DNA from: Candidatus Dormiibacterota bacterium
GTDB taxonomy: Bacteria > Chloroflexota > Dormibacteria > CF-121
Reading direction: 5' to 3'
NCBI GenBank assembly: GCA_035544955.1
Contig: DASZZN010000037.1
Location: 1 to 64,000 of the forward strand
Length of the DNA stretch: 64,000 nt
The notes under the pieces were generated by a model that made no database searches, had not been told where the DNA came from, and worked only from the letters and a program-made list of their open reading frames with translations. The position numbers and the translations under genes are program-made. Below are positions 1 through 9,089 of this stretch, piece by piece (position 1 is the first letter of the stretch; each line of letters begins with the position of its first letter).

Positions 1-3000
1 ATTTTCGTCAACTCCCGGCGGCTGGCGGAGCGGCTGGCCACGGCGATCAACGAGCTAGCCGGTGAGGAACTGGTGCGGGCGCATCACGGCTCGATCGCCA
101 AGGAGCAGCGCCTCCTTATCGAGGATGCGCTCAAGGCCGGCCGGCTGCCGGGACTGGTGGCGACCTCCAGCCTGGAGCTGGGCATCGACATGGGCGCCGT
201 CGACCTCGTCATCCAGGTCGAGTCGCCGACCAGCGTCGCGAGCGGCATCCAGCGGATCGGCCGCGCCGGCCACTCGGTTGGGGAACCGTCAAAGGGCACC
301 ATCTTCCCCAAGTACCGCGGCGACCTGCTCGAGACGGCAGTCGTCGTGGATCGCATGCTGCGAGGAGAGATCGAGACCACGCGGGTCCCGCGCAACCCGC
401 TCGACGTCCTCGCGCAACAGATCGTGGCGATGTCGGCGATGGAGGAGTGGTCGGTCGCGGCCCTCTCGGAACTGGTTCATCGCGCCTACCCATTCAGCGA
501 CCTCGGGCCACGCGCGCTCGAGTCGACGCTCGACATGCTGAGCGGGCGATATCCCTCGGACGAGTTTGCCGAGCTGCGGCCTCGCATCGTCTGGGACCGG
601 TTGGAAGGGAAGATCCGTGGCCGCGCCGGGGCGCAGCGGTTGGCGGTGGTCAGTGGCGGCACGATCCCCGACCGCGGGCTCTTCTCCGTGAACCTGCTCG
701 ATGACGGGAAGAAGGTCGGCGAGTTGGACGAGGAGATGGTCTACGAGATGCGACCGGGCGAGACCTTCGTGCTGGGCGCCACCACCTGGCGGGTCGCCGA
801 CATCACACCCTCGCAGGTGATGGTCACCCCCGCACCGGGCGAGCCTGGCCGGATCGCGTTCTGGCACGGCGACGCGCTGGGGCGACCGGTCGAGGTCGGC
901 CGCGCCATGGGACAGGCGATGCGCGAGCTGACCGCCATGGAGCCCGATGACGCCGTCGCGCGGCTGCGCGAGCGGTCGCGCTTCGACGACCGGGCTGCCG
1001 CAAATCTCCTGAACTACCTGTCCGACCAGCTCAAGGCGACTGGCACGGTGCCCACCGACCGAACGATCGTCATCGAGCGATTCCGCGACCAGCTTGGGGA
1101 CTGGCGGCTGTCGGTGTTGACGCCGTTCGGCGCTCGGGTGCATGCCCCCTGGGCGCTGGCCGCGCGGGCGCGGATGCAGGAACGCCTCGACCTCGAAGTC
1201 CAGATGATTTACACCGACGACGGCTTCGCCTTGCGACTGCCGGAGGCCGACCGCGCACCCGAAATCGATGACTTGCTGCTGGATCCGGAGGAAGTCCGCG
1301 AGCTGGTGACGTCGCAGCTGCACGGCTCGGCGCTCTTCGCCTCGCGCTTTCGCGAAAACGCCGCCCGCGCGCTGTTGCTGCCGAGGCGGCGTCCGGGTGA
1401 GCGCACGCCTCTCTGGCAGCAGCGCCAGCGTAGCCATGACCTGCTGCAGGTCGCCAGCAAGCACGCCGAGTTCCCCATCCTGATCGAGACCTACCGCGAG
1501 TGCCTGAGCGACGTCTTCGACATGGACGGCCTGCGCGACCTGATGAGCGCCATTCGGTCACGGCAGGTCCGCACCGTCGTGGTCGACACGGAGCGCGCCT
1601 CGCCCTTCGCGTCGACCCTGGTCTTCGACTACATCGGTCAATACATGTACGAGGGCGACGCGCCGCTGGCGGAACGCCGCGCGCAGGCACTCACGCTGGA
1701 CAAGGAGCTGCTGGCTGAACTACTGGGCACGGAGGAACTACGCGAGCTTCTCGACCCCCGCGCCATCGAGGTGCTCGAGCTCGAGCTGCAGGGGCTGCTG
1801 AAGGAACGCTGGCCGCGGGACATCGATGAGGCCGCCGACCTCTTGCGCCGGCTCGGCGACCTGACGACAGAAGAGGCCGAGGTCCGCGGGATCCGTGCCG
1901 AATGGCTCGACCAGCTGGAGAAAGAACGTCGCGCGGCCCGCGTGCGGATCGCCGACGAGCCGCGCTGGATCGCGGCCGAGGATGGGGCCCGTTATCGCGA
2001 CGCGCTGGGCGTCACCTTGCCTGTTGGCTTGCCCGACGCGTTCCTGGAGCGGGTCGACCAGCCGTTGACATCGTTGCTGGTCCGCTGGGCGCGGACGCAC
2101 GTTCCCTTCTTCAGCGCCGACCCGGCGGCACGCTGGCGCCTTCCGGTGCGCGAGGTCGAGCACGCCCTGCGGCAGCTGGCCGGCCGCGGCGATATCGTCG
2201 CCGGGGAGTTCCGACCGGGGCAGGCCGGTCGCGAATATTGCCACCCTGACGTGCTCAGGTCGCTCCGCCGGAAATCGCTGGCGGCGCTGCGACGCGAGGT
2301 CGAACCGGTGCCCGTCGAGGTGCTTGGCCGGTTCCTTCCCGGCTGGCACGGCGTCGGCATCCAGGCGAGCGGGCTCGACCGGCTTGCCGAGATCATTTTC
2401 CAGCTGCAGGGCTGCGCCATCCCCGCGTCGGTGCTCGAACGCGATGTGCTGGCAGTGCGGATGCGCGACTACCGGCCGCAACTACTCGATCAGCTGATCT
2501 CGATGGGGGAGGTCGTCTGGACCGGGCGAGGCTCGTTGGGCAGCTCGGACGGACGCGTGGCGCTGTATCTACGGTCAGACGCGGCGCGGCTGATACGAGA
2601 ACCGGACGAGCGGCCGACCGGAGAGGTCCACGAGCGACTGCGCGAGCACCTGCAGAGTCGCGGCGCCTCCTTCTTTCGCGACCTCTATTACGCGACCGGT
2701 TCGGGTGACGAAGACGCGGTGCTGGACGCGCTCTGGGACATGGTGTGGGCCGGTGAGGTCACAAACGACACGTTCGTCCCGCTGCGGATGCTCGGACCGC
2801 GATCCCGCCGCAACCCGCGCCGTCCGGTGCTGCGGCTCGGGCCGCCCGCGGCCGCCGGCCGCTGGTCCCTGGTCGCGGATTTGCTGCGCCCGGCGGTCTC
2901 CACCACGGAGCACCTCCATGCCATGGCTGGTGCCCTGTTGCAGCGCTACGGAGTCCTGACTCGCGAGGCGGCTCTGGGTGAAAGCATCAGCGGCGGCTTC

Positions 3001-3501
3001 GCCGCGCTCTATCCGGTCCTCCGCGCGATGGAGGAGGCGGGCAAGATCCGGCGAGGCTACTTCATCGACGGCCTAGGCGGTTTGCAATTCGCGCTTCCCG
3101 GCGCCGTTGACCGGCTGCGTGCTTCGCGCGACGAGGACTCGAAGGTGGTGGCGCTGGCGACCACCGACCCGGCGAGCCCGTACGGAACGACGATTCCGTG
3201 GCCCGAGCACGAATCGCGCATGGCCCGGGCTGCGGGCGCCTATGTCGTGCTCGACGGTGGCGAATTGCGGCTCTACCTCGAGCGCGGTGGACGCTCGTTG
3301 CTGACCGCCGGCGACGTGCAGCCGGCGCACCTGCGCGCGCTCGCGGGGATTGCCGCCCGCGTGGACAAGCTGGAGATCCAGAGCATCGACGGCGCCCCGA
3401 TCAAGGAGTCGCCACTGGAAGGGATGCTGCGCGAAGCCGGGTTCGGCACCACGCCGAAAGGCGTCGTCCTCTGGCCGGAGCGCCGGCCCGTCCTTGCCTG
3501 A
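1..3501 (+). CDS. lhr: Lhr-family large ATP-dependent helicase, 5' end outside window
   Basis: The frame is open from base 1 (IFVNSRRLAERLA...), so the gene begins upstream and the DEAD/DEAH ATP-binding lobe is missing here. The visible 1166 residues start in the second RecA lobe, with the SF2 motifs TSSLELGIDMG and QRIGRAGH within the first 90 residues. They continue into the long Lhr-specific region of winged-helix and beta domains. Lhr proteins are 3'-5' DNA/RNA helicases of about 1500 residues implicated in DNA repair. The downstream DNA glycosylase overlaps this gene by 8 bp, which supports a repair operon. The assignment is secure; the exact substrate is not known from sequence. Confidence 0.93.
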   Translation: MFVNSRRLAERLATAINELAGEELVRAHHGSIAKEQRLLIEDALKAGRLPGLVATSSLELGIDMGAVDLVIQVESPTSVASGIQRIGRAGHSVGEPSKGTIFPKYRGDLLETAVVVDRMLRGEIETTRVPRNPLDVLAQQIVAMSAMEEWSVAALSELVHRAYPFSDLGPRALESTLDMLSGRYPSDEFAELRPRIVWDRLEGKIRGRAGAQRLAVVSGGTIPDRGLFSVNLLDDGKKVGELDEEMVYEMRPGETFVLGATTWRVADITPSQVMVTPAPGEPGRIAFWHGDALGRPVEVGRAMGQAMRELTAMEPDDAVARLRERSRFDDRAAANLLNYLSDQLKATGTVPTDRTIVIERFRDQLGDWRLSVLTPFGARVHAPWALAARARMQERLDLEVQMIYTDDGFALRLPEADRAPEIDDLLLDPEEVRELVTSQLHGSALFASRFRENAARALLLPRRRPGERTPLWQQRQRSHDLLQVASKHAEFPILIETYRECLSDVFDMDGLRDLMSAIRSRQVRTVVVDTERASPFASTLVFDYIGQYMYEGDAPLAERRAQALTLDKELLAELLGTEELRELLDPRAIEVLELELQGLLKERWPRDIDEAADLLRRLGDLTTEEAEVRGIRAEWLDQLEKERRAARVRIADEPRWIAAEDGARYRDALGVTLPVGLPDAFLERVDQPLTSLLVRWARTHVPFFSADPAARWRLPVREVEHALRQLAGRGDIVAGEFRPGQAGREYCHPDVLRSLRRKSLAALRREVEPVPVEVLGRFLPGWHGVGIQASGLDRLAEIIFQLQGCAIPASVLERDVLAVRMRDYRPQLLDQLISMGEVVWTGRGSLGSSDGRVALYLRSDAARLIREPDERPTGEVHERLREHLQSRGASFFRDLYYATGSGDEDAVLDALWDMVWAGEVTNDTFVPLRMLGPRSRRNPRRPVLRLGPPAAAGRWSLVADLLRPAVSTTEHLHAMAGALLQRYGVLTREAALGESISGGFAALYPVLRAMEEAGKIRRGYFIDGLGGLQFALPGAVDRLRASRDEDSKVVALATTDPASPYGTTIPWPEHESRMARAAGAYVVLDGGELRLYLERGGRSLLTAGDVQPAHLRALAGIAARVDKLEIQSIDGAPIKESPLEGMLREAGFGTTPKGVVLWPERRPVLA

Positions 3502-4255
3502 AGGCGATACGATCTGGCGCACGGCCGCCGCGTTGCGGCGGCGCATCGCGGGCAAGGTCGTCAAGGAAGCCCGCCCGGCAGCCATCGCCCGACTCAAAGG
3601 TCGACGGGTGGAAGGCGTCGAGCCGAACGGCAAACATCTACTCATGCGCTTCGAGGGCGGGATCGCGCTGCACTCGCACATGCGGATGACCGGCTCGTGG
3701 CATGTCTATCGGCCGGGCGAGCGGTGGCGCCAGCCGGAATGGCGCGCCACGGCGGTGCTCAGCTTCGAGGATGTGGTGGCGGTCTGCTTTGCCGCGCCGG
3801 TCATCGAGCTGGTCCGCGATGCGCTAGCACCCGTCGCCCAACTGGGGCCGGATATCCTGGCCGATCCCTTCGACCTCGATGCCGTCATCGAGCGCGCCCG
3901 CCGGTCGAAGGCACCGACCCTCGGCGAGCTGTTGCTCGAGCAGCGCGTCTGCGCCGGCATCGGCAACATCTATAAGTGTGAAGCGCTCTGGGTACTCCGG
4001 CTGGACGCCTGGATGCCTCCTGCCGAGCTCGATGACGCGCAGCTTCGCCAGCTCTATTTGACGGCCCGCGACCTGATGCGACCCAACCTCGTCGCGCCGA
4101 TCGCGCGCCAGCGCCACGCGGTCCACGGCCGTGGCGGGCGGCCGTGTCCACGCTGCGGGACGCCGATTCGAATCCGAGCCCAGGGCCACCAGGCGCGGCT
4201 GACCTATTACTGTCCGCGCTGCCAGCGCGAACCGGCTTCTGTAGCGGGACGCTGA
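3494..4255 (+). CDS. nei: Fpg/Nei-family DNA glycosylase (endonuclease VIII-like)
   Basis: This is a 253-residue base-excision repair glycosylase/AP lyase. I chose the TTG start at 3494 because it puts Pro as residue 2 (L/M-PEGDT), the N-terminal proline nucleophile of the family, followed by the catalytic Glu. The start lies inside the end of the helicase gene (8-bp overlap). The C-terminus has the zinc finger CPRC...CPRC (CPRCGTPIRIRAQG then YYCPRCQ). The PEGDTIWR beginning favours the Nei/Nei2 branch over Fpg. Substrate preference (oxidised pyrimidines) is inferred from the family. Confidence 0.92.
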   Translation: MPEGDTIWRTAAALRRRIAGKVVKEARPAAIARLKGRRVEGVEPNGKHLLMRFEGGIALHSHMRMTGSWHVYRPGERWRQPEWRATAVLSFEDVVAVCFAAPVIELVRDALAPVAQLGPDILADPFDLDAVIERARRSKAPTLGELLLEQRVCAGIGNIYKCEALWVLRLDAWMPPAELDDAQLRQLYLTARDLMRPNLVAPIARQRHAVHGRGGRPCPRCGTPIRIRAQGHQARLTYYCPRCQREPASVAGR

Positions 4256-4259
4256 TCGC

Positions 4260-5075
4260 ATGATCGACCAGGATCAGGCGCGCAAGTTCTGGACCAGCTG
4301 GGTGCGCCGCGAGATCGGTGGCAGCGACATGATCCAGGAGGCAGCGGTCAGCGCCGCCGTCAACGAACTCCTGCTCGGACACGACAACCAGGCGGCGGCC
4401 CATGCCGCACGCAACACCGCCCGTCAGCTCGGTGGCGGTGTATCAACCCCCCACCCCGACCCTCCCCCCCAAGGGCGGAGGGAGACTGTCGCGACACCAA
4501 CCCCGCCCACGGCTCCCGCCGCCGTACCCGCCGTCGCAAGTCAGATTCCGGCACCGCTCAACCCCGGCAAGTCACTATTCCGGCGGCCCTGGCTATACCT
4601 CGGCGGGGTCGCGGGGATCGTGGCGACCGCCGTCGTCGTCATTTTCATCGCCCGCTCTGCGCACAGCCTCGGGTGCCTGGTCAGCCAGACGACGCTCGGC
4701 CATCGGATGACGACGTTGCACAACGCATTTGTCGATGTCTACAATCGCGACTTCAACGTTATCGACGCCTGCACGTCGGTGGACTGCGAGAAGGCGCCCA
4801 AGCTCGAGATTGCGGCGTCGCTCAAAACCTACAATGACGGGCTCGACAAGGTCTGCTGGCCCAACAAGTACACGGCAGACGTGACGGCGCTGAAGCACGC
4901 CAACAAGGGGATGGCCGATGCCTTTACCACGTGGGCCACGGCAACGACGCCGGCGGAAGACCAGTCGCTGCAGACCGCCGCCAAAGATCAGGACAACCGG
5001 CAGGGCTTAGCGGACGATGCCCTCTCCCGCGACCTGGGCGTCCCCGTGGTGACGCCGACACCGACGGCGTCCTAG
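4260..5075 (+). CDS. Hypothetical single-pass membrane protein
   Basis: This 271-residue protein follows nei after 4 bp. Residues 1-58 are a helical cytoplasmic-type segment, residues 61-105 are Pro-rich and low complexity, residues about 111-131 form one membrane helix, and the rest is a soluble domain with four cysteines (LGCLVS, DACTSVDCEKA, VCWPNK). No family was recognised. Residues 61-76 (VSTPHPDPPPQGRR...) are the translation of a G/C-rich palindromic repeat inserted in frame. The stop overlaps the stop of the convergent SDR gene by 3 bp. Confidence 0.6.
   Translation: MIDQDQARKFWTSWVRREIGGSDMIQEAAVSAAVNELLLGHDNQAAAHAARNTARQLGGGVSTPHPDPPPQGRRETVATPTPPTAPAAVPAVASQIPAPLNPGKSLFRRPWLYLGGVAGIVATAVVVIFIARSAHSLGCLVSQTTLGHRMTTLHNAFVDVYNRDFNVIDACTSVDCEKAPKLEIAASLKTYNDGLDKVCWPNKYTADVTALKHANKGMADAFTTWATATTPAEDQSLQTAAKDQDNRQGLADDALSRDLGVPVVTPTPTAS
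4448..4489. repeat. G/C-rich palindromic repeat, copy A (inside a coding sequence)
   Basis: The segment reads as two arms, CCCTCCCCCCC and GGGCGGAGGGAG, around a short AA centre, followed by ACTGT. It closely resembles copy B near 30.5 kb (CCTTCCCCC, AGAG, GGGGAGGGAG, ATTGT). The peptide PHPDPPPQG is the typical translation of such dispersed elements. It is in frame and does not break the gene. Confidence 0.55.
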
Positions 5076-5752
5076 TACTTGCCGTAGACGGGGATCGTCG
5101 CACCCGTGATCGCTACCGCGGCATCGCTGCAGAGATAGGCAATGGCGGCAGCGATCTCAGCCGGCGCGACCGCTTTCTGCATCAGCTTTTCGGGCAGGGC
5201 CTGACGGTTCGCCGGTGTGTCGATGATCGCTGGGACGACCACGTTCACGCGCACCCCTGACGACTTGAGTTCGGCGGCAAGCACCTTGGTCAGCGTGATC
5301 ACGCCGGCTTTGGCGACAGCGTAGGCTGCGGCGCCTGGCTCGGCCTCCAGCCCGGAGCGCGAGGAGACATTGACGATGGCTCCACCCTGCATGCGACGGG
5401 CGGCGGCGCGGCAGGACCACCAGGCGGTGCCAAGATTCAGATCCATCATGAAGGTGAAGTCGTCGGGGGTGGAGTCGGCGACTTTCCCGGCGCGGTAGCC
5501 GCCGGTCGCGTTCACGACCCATCGCGGAACGCCAGCGCGGTCGATCCGCTCCCAGAGCTCATCGACCTCGAGGCGTGAGGTCAGGTCTGCCGTATCGCCG
5601 GTGAGGAGGCCGGGATATTTCGACGCCAGCTGCGAAACATCCGAGCGCGAACGCGCCACCGCGATGACCCGATCGCCACGGCTCGCGAAGGCGTCGACGA
5701 TCGCCGTCCCCAGCGCCCCGGTCGCTCCCATGATCACGGCAAGGTCCGGCAT
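5072..5752 (-). CDS. Short-chain dehydrogenase/reductase (SDR)
   Basis: This is a 226-residue classical SDR. The nucleotide-binding motif is GATGALG at residues 9-15, NATG is at 81-84, the catalytic Ser is in NVSSRSG (about 130) and the YxxxK pair is Tyr144/Lys148. The start at MPDLAV is chosen because the Rossmann strand begins there and it lies 2 bp after the stop of the RibD-like gene. Position at the end of a FolE-RibD-C operon suggests a pteridine substrate, as for FolM/PTR1-type SDRs, but the sequence does not fix the substrate. Confidence 0.85.
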   Translation of the reverse strand: MPDLAVIMGATGALGTAIVDAFASRGDRVIAVARSRSDVSQLASKYPGLLTGDTADLTSRLEVDELWERIDRAGVPRWVVNATGGYRAGKVADSTPDDFTFMMDLNLGTAWWSCRAAARRMQGGAIVNVSSRSGLEAEPGAAAYAVAKAGVITLTKVLAAELKSSGVRVNVVVPAIIDTPANRQALPEKLMQKAVAPAEIAAAIAYLCSDAAVAITGATIPVYGKY

Positions 5753-5754
5753 GA

Positions 5755-6474
5755 TCAGGCGTGATCCAGCTGGTAACGCAGGAACAAATGGGACTCGTGA
5801 CGCCGGACGCTGCGCAGCCGGCTTTGTTTCGGAGTCCGTCCGAAGTCCACGCCACGGATCAGCCCGAAGGTTTTGTCGCTCTGCCCCTCGAGGACGGGCG
5901 AGACCGTCAGAAACAGCTCGTCGCACCGAGCCTTGCTGACCAGCTGCCCAAAGAGCTGGGGACCACCTTCGGAAAGGATCGTGCGATAGCCATCGGCATG
6001 CATCGCATTGAAGATGTCATCGATATCGATCGGGGCGCTGTCGGAAACGGCTCTCACCTCGCTGGCCTTCGGTAGCACCGCGCGAAGCCGCTTTGCTGAG
6101 GCGCTGGTCGTCAGAACGAGCGCCCCGACCTCGAGGGCTCGCTCGGACGGATTCAAGTTGCCGCTCCCGGCGACGATCACCAGCCGTGGCGTCTTGTCCC
6201 GCTTGCGGGCCTGACGCAGGCGGGCGAACGCCTCCGCGGCCGCCGGAAAGATATAGTCAGGCGTCCACAACGCCTTTCCACCTTCGGCGCGGACGGTCCC
6301 GGCACCAACCAACACGGCGTCGGCAAAGGCGCGCAGCAGTCCCATCACGAAGCGATCCGCCTCGTTGCGTCCGCTGATGATCCCACCCGAAGGCGCGGTG
6401 CCGCCCTCCAGCGCGACGACCCCGTCGATCGAGCTGACGAAGTTGGCATACACGCTACCTTCGGGGATCGCCAA
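5755..6474 (-). CDS. RibD C-terminal / DHFR-like reductase
   Basis: This NADPH-dependent reductase-fold protein has the RibD-C landmarks FVSSIDGVVA, GAGTVRAE, ILSEGGPQLFGQL and SPVLEG. The TTG at 6474 is the first ordinary start, but the frame stays open upstream and encodes a plausible family-like N-terminus (LKPLNRLFEAPDLP). That would begin at a CTG (6559-6561) overlapping the folE stop and preceded by GGTGGG. Without an N-terminal deaminase domain it is not a complete RibD. Between FolE and an SDR it may act on a pteridine, or as a dihydrofolate reductase substitute; that is inference. Confidence 0.82.
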   Translation of the reverse strand: MAIPEGSVYANFVSSIDGVVALEGGTAPSGGIISGRNEADRFVMGLLRAFADAVLVGAGTVRAEGGKALWTPDYIFPAAAEAFARLRQARKRDKTPRLVIVAGSGNLNPSERALEVGALVLTTSASAKRLRAVLPKASEVRAVSDSAPIDIDDIFNAMHADGYRTILSEGGPQLFGQLVSKARCDELFLTVSPVLEGQSDKTFGLIRGVDFGRTPKQSRLRSVRRHESHLFLRYQLDHA

Positions 6475-6557
6475 TCCACCGTCATAGAGTTCGACGAGTT
6501 CGGGCGGAAGGACGCTGGCGGGTAGATCGGGCGCCTCGAACAGCCGGTTGAGTGGCT

Positions 6558-7247
6558 TCAGGAAAGATGCCCACCGGCGTTTGACCTGGCGATGTTCAAG
6601 AACTCCTCACGAAGCCCTGGGTTCGACTCGTAGTTGCCACGCCAGAAGGTCGTTCTGGTTGTCGACTCCGACTCGCGGACGCCGCGCATCTGGGTGCACA
6701 GGTGGATCGCCTCGAGGTAAACCGCGACGCCGTGCGCCTGAAGGGTGCCCGAAAGCGCCTCTGTGATCTCGCGCCCCATCCGCTCCTGGACGGTGAACCG
6801 GCGGGCGAAGAGGCGCACCAGCCGCGTCAACTTGGAGATCCCGATGATGTGCTCGTGGGCGACGTAACCCACGAAGGCGTGGCCGAAGAATGGAAAGGCG
6901 TGGTGCTCGCACAGGGCGTAAAAGGGAATCGGACCTTCGACGACCTGGCTGAGCTCACAGTCGGCGCCGCCTTCGCACTCCGTCGGGAAGGCGGTGACCA
7001 GCTTGGCATCGCCCTCATAGCCCTCGGTTGAATCGAACATCGCGCGCAGGTAGCGCATCGGCGTTTTCGAGGTGGCCGGGGTGTTGAGCGCCATGCCCAA
7101 GGCCTGAAGGATCTCGCTCATGTAGCCCTCGAAGCGTTTCCAGTCGGCCTCGCTGATACGCCGGGGTTGGACACGTTCCCAATCGCGACCCTCGAGGTCA
7201 TCGTCACGCAAGCCGCCGACCATCGGGCGTGGCTCTTCCCCTGCCAT
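6558..7247 (-). CDS. folE: GTP cyclohydrolase I
   Basis: This 229-residue enzyme converts GTP to 7,8-dihydroneopterin triphosphate, the first step of folate/pterin synthesis. The zinc ligands are visible as Cys113 and His116 in CEHH and Cys184 in HLCTQMRGV. Family motifs GHAFVGYV, GISKLTR and RRFTVQERM are intact. The ATG overlaps the stop of the upstream Rieske gene (TGATG), so the two are translationally coupled. The remaining folate genes (folC, folD, folB) are about 40 kb away. Confidence 0.96.
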   Translation of the reverse strand: MAGEEPRPMVGGLRDDDLEGRDWERVQPRRISEADWKRFEGYMSEILQALGMALNTPATSKTPMRYLRAMFDSTEGYEGDAKLVTAFPTECEGGADCELSQVVEGPIPFYALCEHHAFPFFGHAFVGYVAHEHIIGISKLTRLVRLFARRFTVQERMGREITEALSGTLQAHGVAVYLEAIHLCTQMRGVRESESTTRTTFWRGNYESNPGLREEFLNIARSNAGGHLS

Positions 7248-8143
7248 CAGTTCGGTTGCAGAGTATCAGGGGAGCGGCGGACCTCGATCTGCCCATTTTG
7301 TCGTCGGACCTCGTAGCGCACCTGGCTGATGGTCGCGGGTCCCCCCTTAACCTGACCGGTACAGATGTCGAAGCGCGATGCATGCCACGGACATTGAACG
7401 AGGTTCCCGTCCAGCTCGCCCTCCGAAAGCGGCCCACCGGCGTGCGAGCACGTTTCACTGATCGCGCAGACGGTGTCGCCCTTCTTGTAAAGGAGGATCG
7501 GGGTGTCGCCCGCCATGGCCTTGACCAGCATGCCGTCCGTGAGCTGGCCCTCGAGCAGCACCTTGGTGAACTTGGCCGGCACTTCCTGCCAGGCGTGGTG
7601 GTTGACGCCGGTGCCGATGCCGAAGACGAGGTCGCCACCCAGGAACGCCGCGGCCAGAAGGACCAGGTAGCCGGCGTACGCCAACAGAATGGCGAGCACG
7701 CGGCTGCCGCCGCTAACCCGAAGAACGAATGAGACCAGGTAGAGAACAACGACGAGCGTGTTCAGCAGACCGTGGGCGATGCCGACGCGGCGCTCCCGGC
7801 CGATCGTGTCGCTCCAGTCGGTGTAGCCAGCGACGGCGGCGCCGACAGCGCCGAGCAGGCCGATGAAGATCGTGACGTCCGCAGCCGAGACCCACCCGTG
7901 GCTGCGCTCGATGAGATAGGCCAGGTCAAAGATGACCGCGATCGTCCAGGCCCCAATCGGGATGTCGGTCAGGACGGGATGGAGGGGATGGCCGAGCCAC
8001 GTGCCATGCATGAACGTCTTGAGCGTTCGACCGGGTTTACCGAGGAGTTTGTAGCTGCCCGCGACAGCTTTTTGGAGCAAATCGGCGACCGGCTCCAGCC
8101 AGCGCTGCCGGTCGATAAAACGGTTCACGACGTGATTGAGCAT
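7247..8143 (-). CDS. DUF2231 membrane protein fused to a Rieske [2Fe-2S] domain
   Basis: This 298-residue protein combines a DUF2231-type membrane region and a C-terminal Rieske ferredoxin. The membrane region has about four helices between residues 55 and 170 and begins after GHPLHPVLTDIPIGAW. The ferredoxin has cluster ligands CSH (Cys232, His234) and CPWH (Cys251, His254). The Rieske part resembles soluble NirD/biphenyl-type domains. It is probably a membrane-anchored electron carrier; partners are unknown. Its stop overlaps the folE start. Confidence 0.88.
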   Translation of the reverse strand: MLNHVVNRFIDRQRWLEPVADLLQKAVAGSYKLLGKPGRTLKTFMHGTWLGHPLHPVLTDIPIGAWTIAVIFDLAYLIERSHGWVSAADVTIFIGLLGAVGAAVAGYTDWSDTIGRERRVGIAHGLLNTLVVVLYLVSFVLRVSGGSRVLAILLAYAGYLVLLAAAFLGGDLVFGIGTGVNHHAWQEVPAKFTKVLLEGQLTDGMLVKAMAGDTPILLYKKGDTVCAISETCSHAGGPLSEGELDGNLVQCPWHASRFDICTGQVKGGPATISQVRYEVRRQNGQIEVRRSPDTLQPN

Positions 8144-8186
8144 CGGCGTCTCCTTTCCAGGTCAGGCCCGCGAAAATAGTATCGGC

Positions 8187-9089
8187 TTACGGGTCGAGCT
8201 CGAGCCAGCCCGTCAGCCGTCTCCAGGCACGAGCCGCCTCGGCCTGATCGACGCTTCGGAATCGCACCGTATCGCCCGGACGCGCCTGCGCCAGTAACGC
8301 GAGGTCGGCGCTGATGACGGTCGCGATCACCGGGTATCCGCCCGTCGATTGGTGATCGACGTGCAGGACGATCAACCCGCCTGAGGGAGTGACCTGGATG
8401 GCGCCTGCGGTCATCGGCACGGTCAGGATTTCCTTGGCCTGTAAGCGCAGTCCGGGCGTCTCCACCCGCAGGCCCATGCGATCGATCTCGGGTGTGACGC
8501 GACAGGCGGTCGCCCCCAGCCGCTGGATTGCGTCCGTGGAGCACACATCCCGCTGCGGGCCGGGGATGACGCGCACCTCCCATGGGCCGCGGGCCGGGAG
8601 GCGATGGGATTCTGGCCATGGCGTCGTCATCGGTTCGAGCTCGGCCATCCGTCCAATGGCAAGCGCATCGGCTTTCGCGAGCGGCCGCCCGAAGCCACCG
8701 CCGAATGCCCCCCGCTGGCAGAACGACCGGCTGCCGAGCACCAACGGAACGTCGATCCCGCCCCGAATCGCGAGGTAGGTTCGAAGCCCTGGGGCAATCG
8801 CTCCCACGGCAAGGTTTGAGCCGCGCGAGATCGGCACGGCTTGCCAATTTGCGACGCCTGCCGATTGGCCACCGGTCACCGCGACGATTGCATCGCTGTC
8901 GAAGCGGAGCGTGGGACCCGCGGCCGTGCACTCGAGCAGCGCCGCGTCCTCGTGATTGCCCACGATTCGATTGGCAACGGCAGCCGCGAACCAGTCGGCC
9001 GCCCCACCCGATGGAATGCCGAAGCGCTCCAGACCTGGCCGTCCACGATCCTGGATGGTGGTCCAGCGGCCTGGCTCGATAACCTCCAT
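8187..9089 (-). CDS. pxpC: 5-oxoprolinase subunit C / biotin-dependent carboxyltransferase-like (PxpC, KipA)
   Basis: This 300-residue protein starts at MEVIEPGRWTTIQDRGR, with the family signatures LECTAAGP and TGGQSAG downstream. The start is the ATG that overlaps the stop of pxpB (TGATG). PxpB and PxpC act with PxpA to cleave 5-oxoproline to glutamate using ATP. No pxpA (LamB/YcsF) lies in this window, so the third subunit must be elsewhere or absent. Confidence 0.88.
   Translation of the reverse strand: MEVIEPGRWTTIQDRGRPGLERFGIPSGGAADWFAAAVANRIVGNHEDAALLECTAAGPTLRFDSDAIVAVTGGQSAGVANWQAVPISRGSNLAVGAIAPGLRTYLAIRGGIDVPLVLGSRSFCQRGAFGGGFGRPLAKADALAIGRMAELEPMTTPWPESHRLPARGPWEVRVIPGPQRDVCSTDAIQRLGATACRVTPEIDRMGLRVETPGLRLQAKEILTVPMTAGAIQVTPSGGLIVLHVDHQSTGGYPVIATVISADLALLAQARPGDTVRFRSVDQAEAARAWRRLTGWLELDP

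Noticed and set aside
289-1464. 391-codon minus-strand frame under the Lhr gene
   Set aside because: It has low-complexity, shadow-like composition and lies fully inside a conserved helicase gene.
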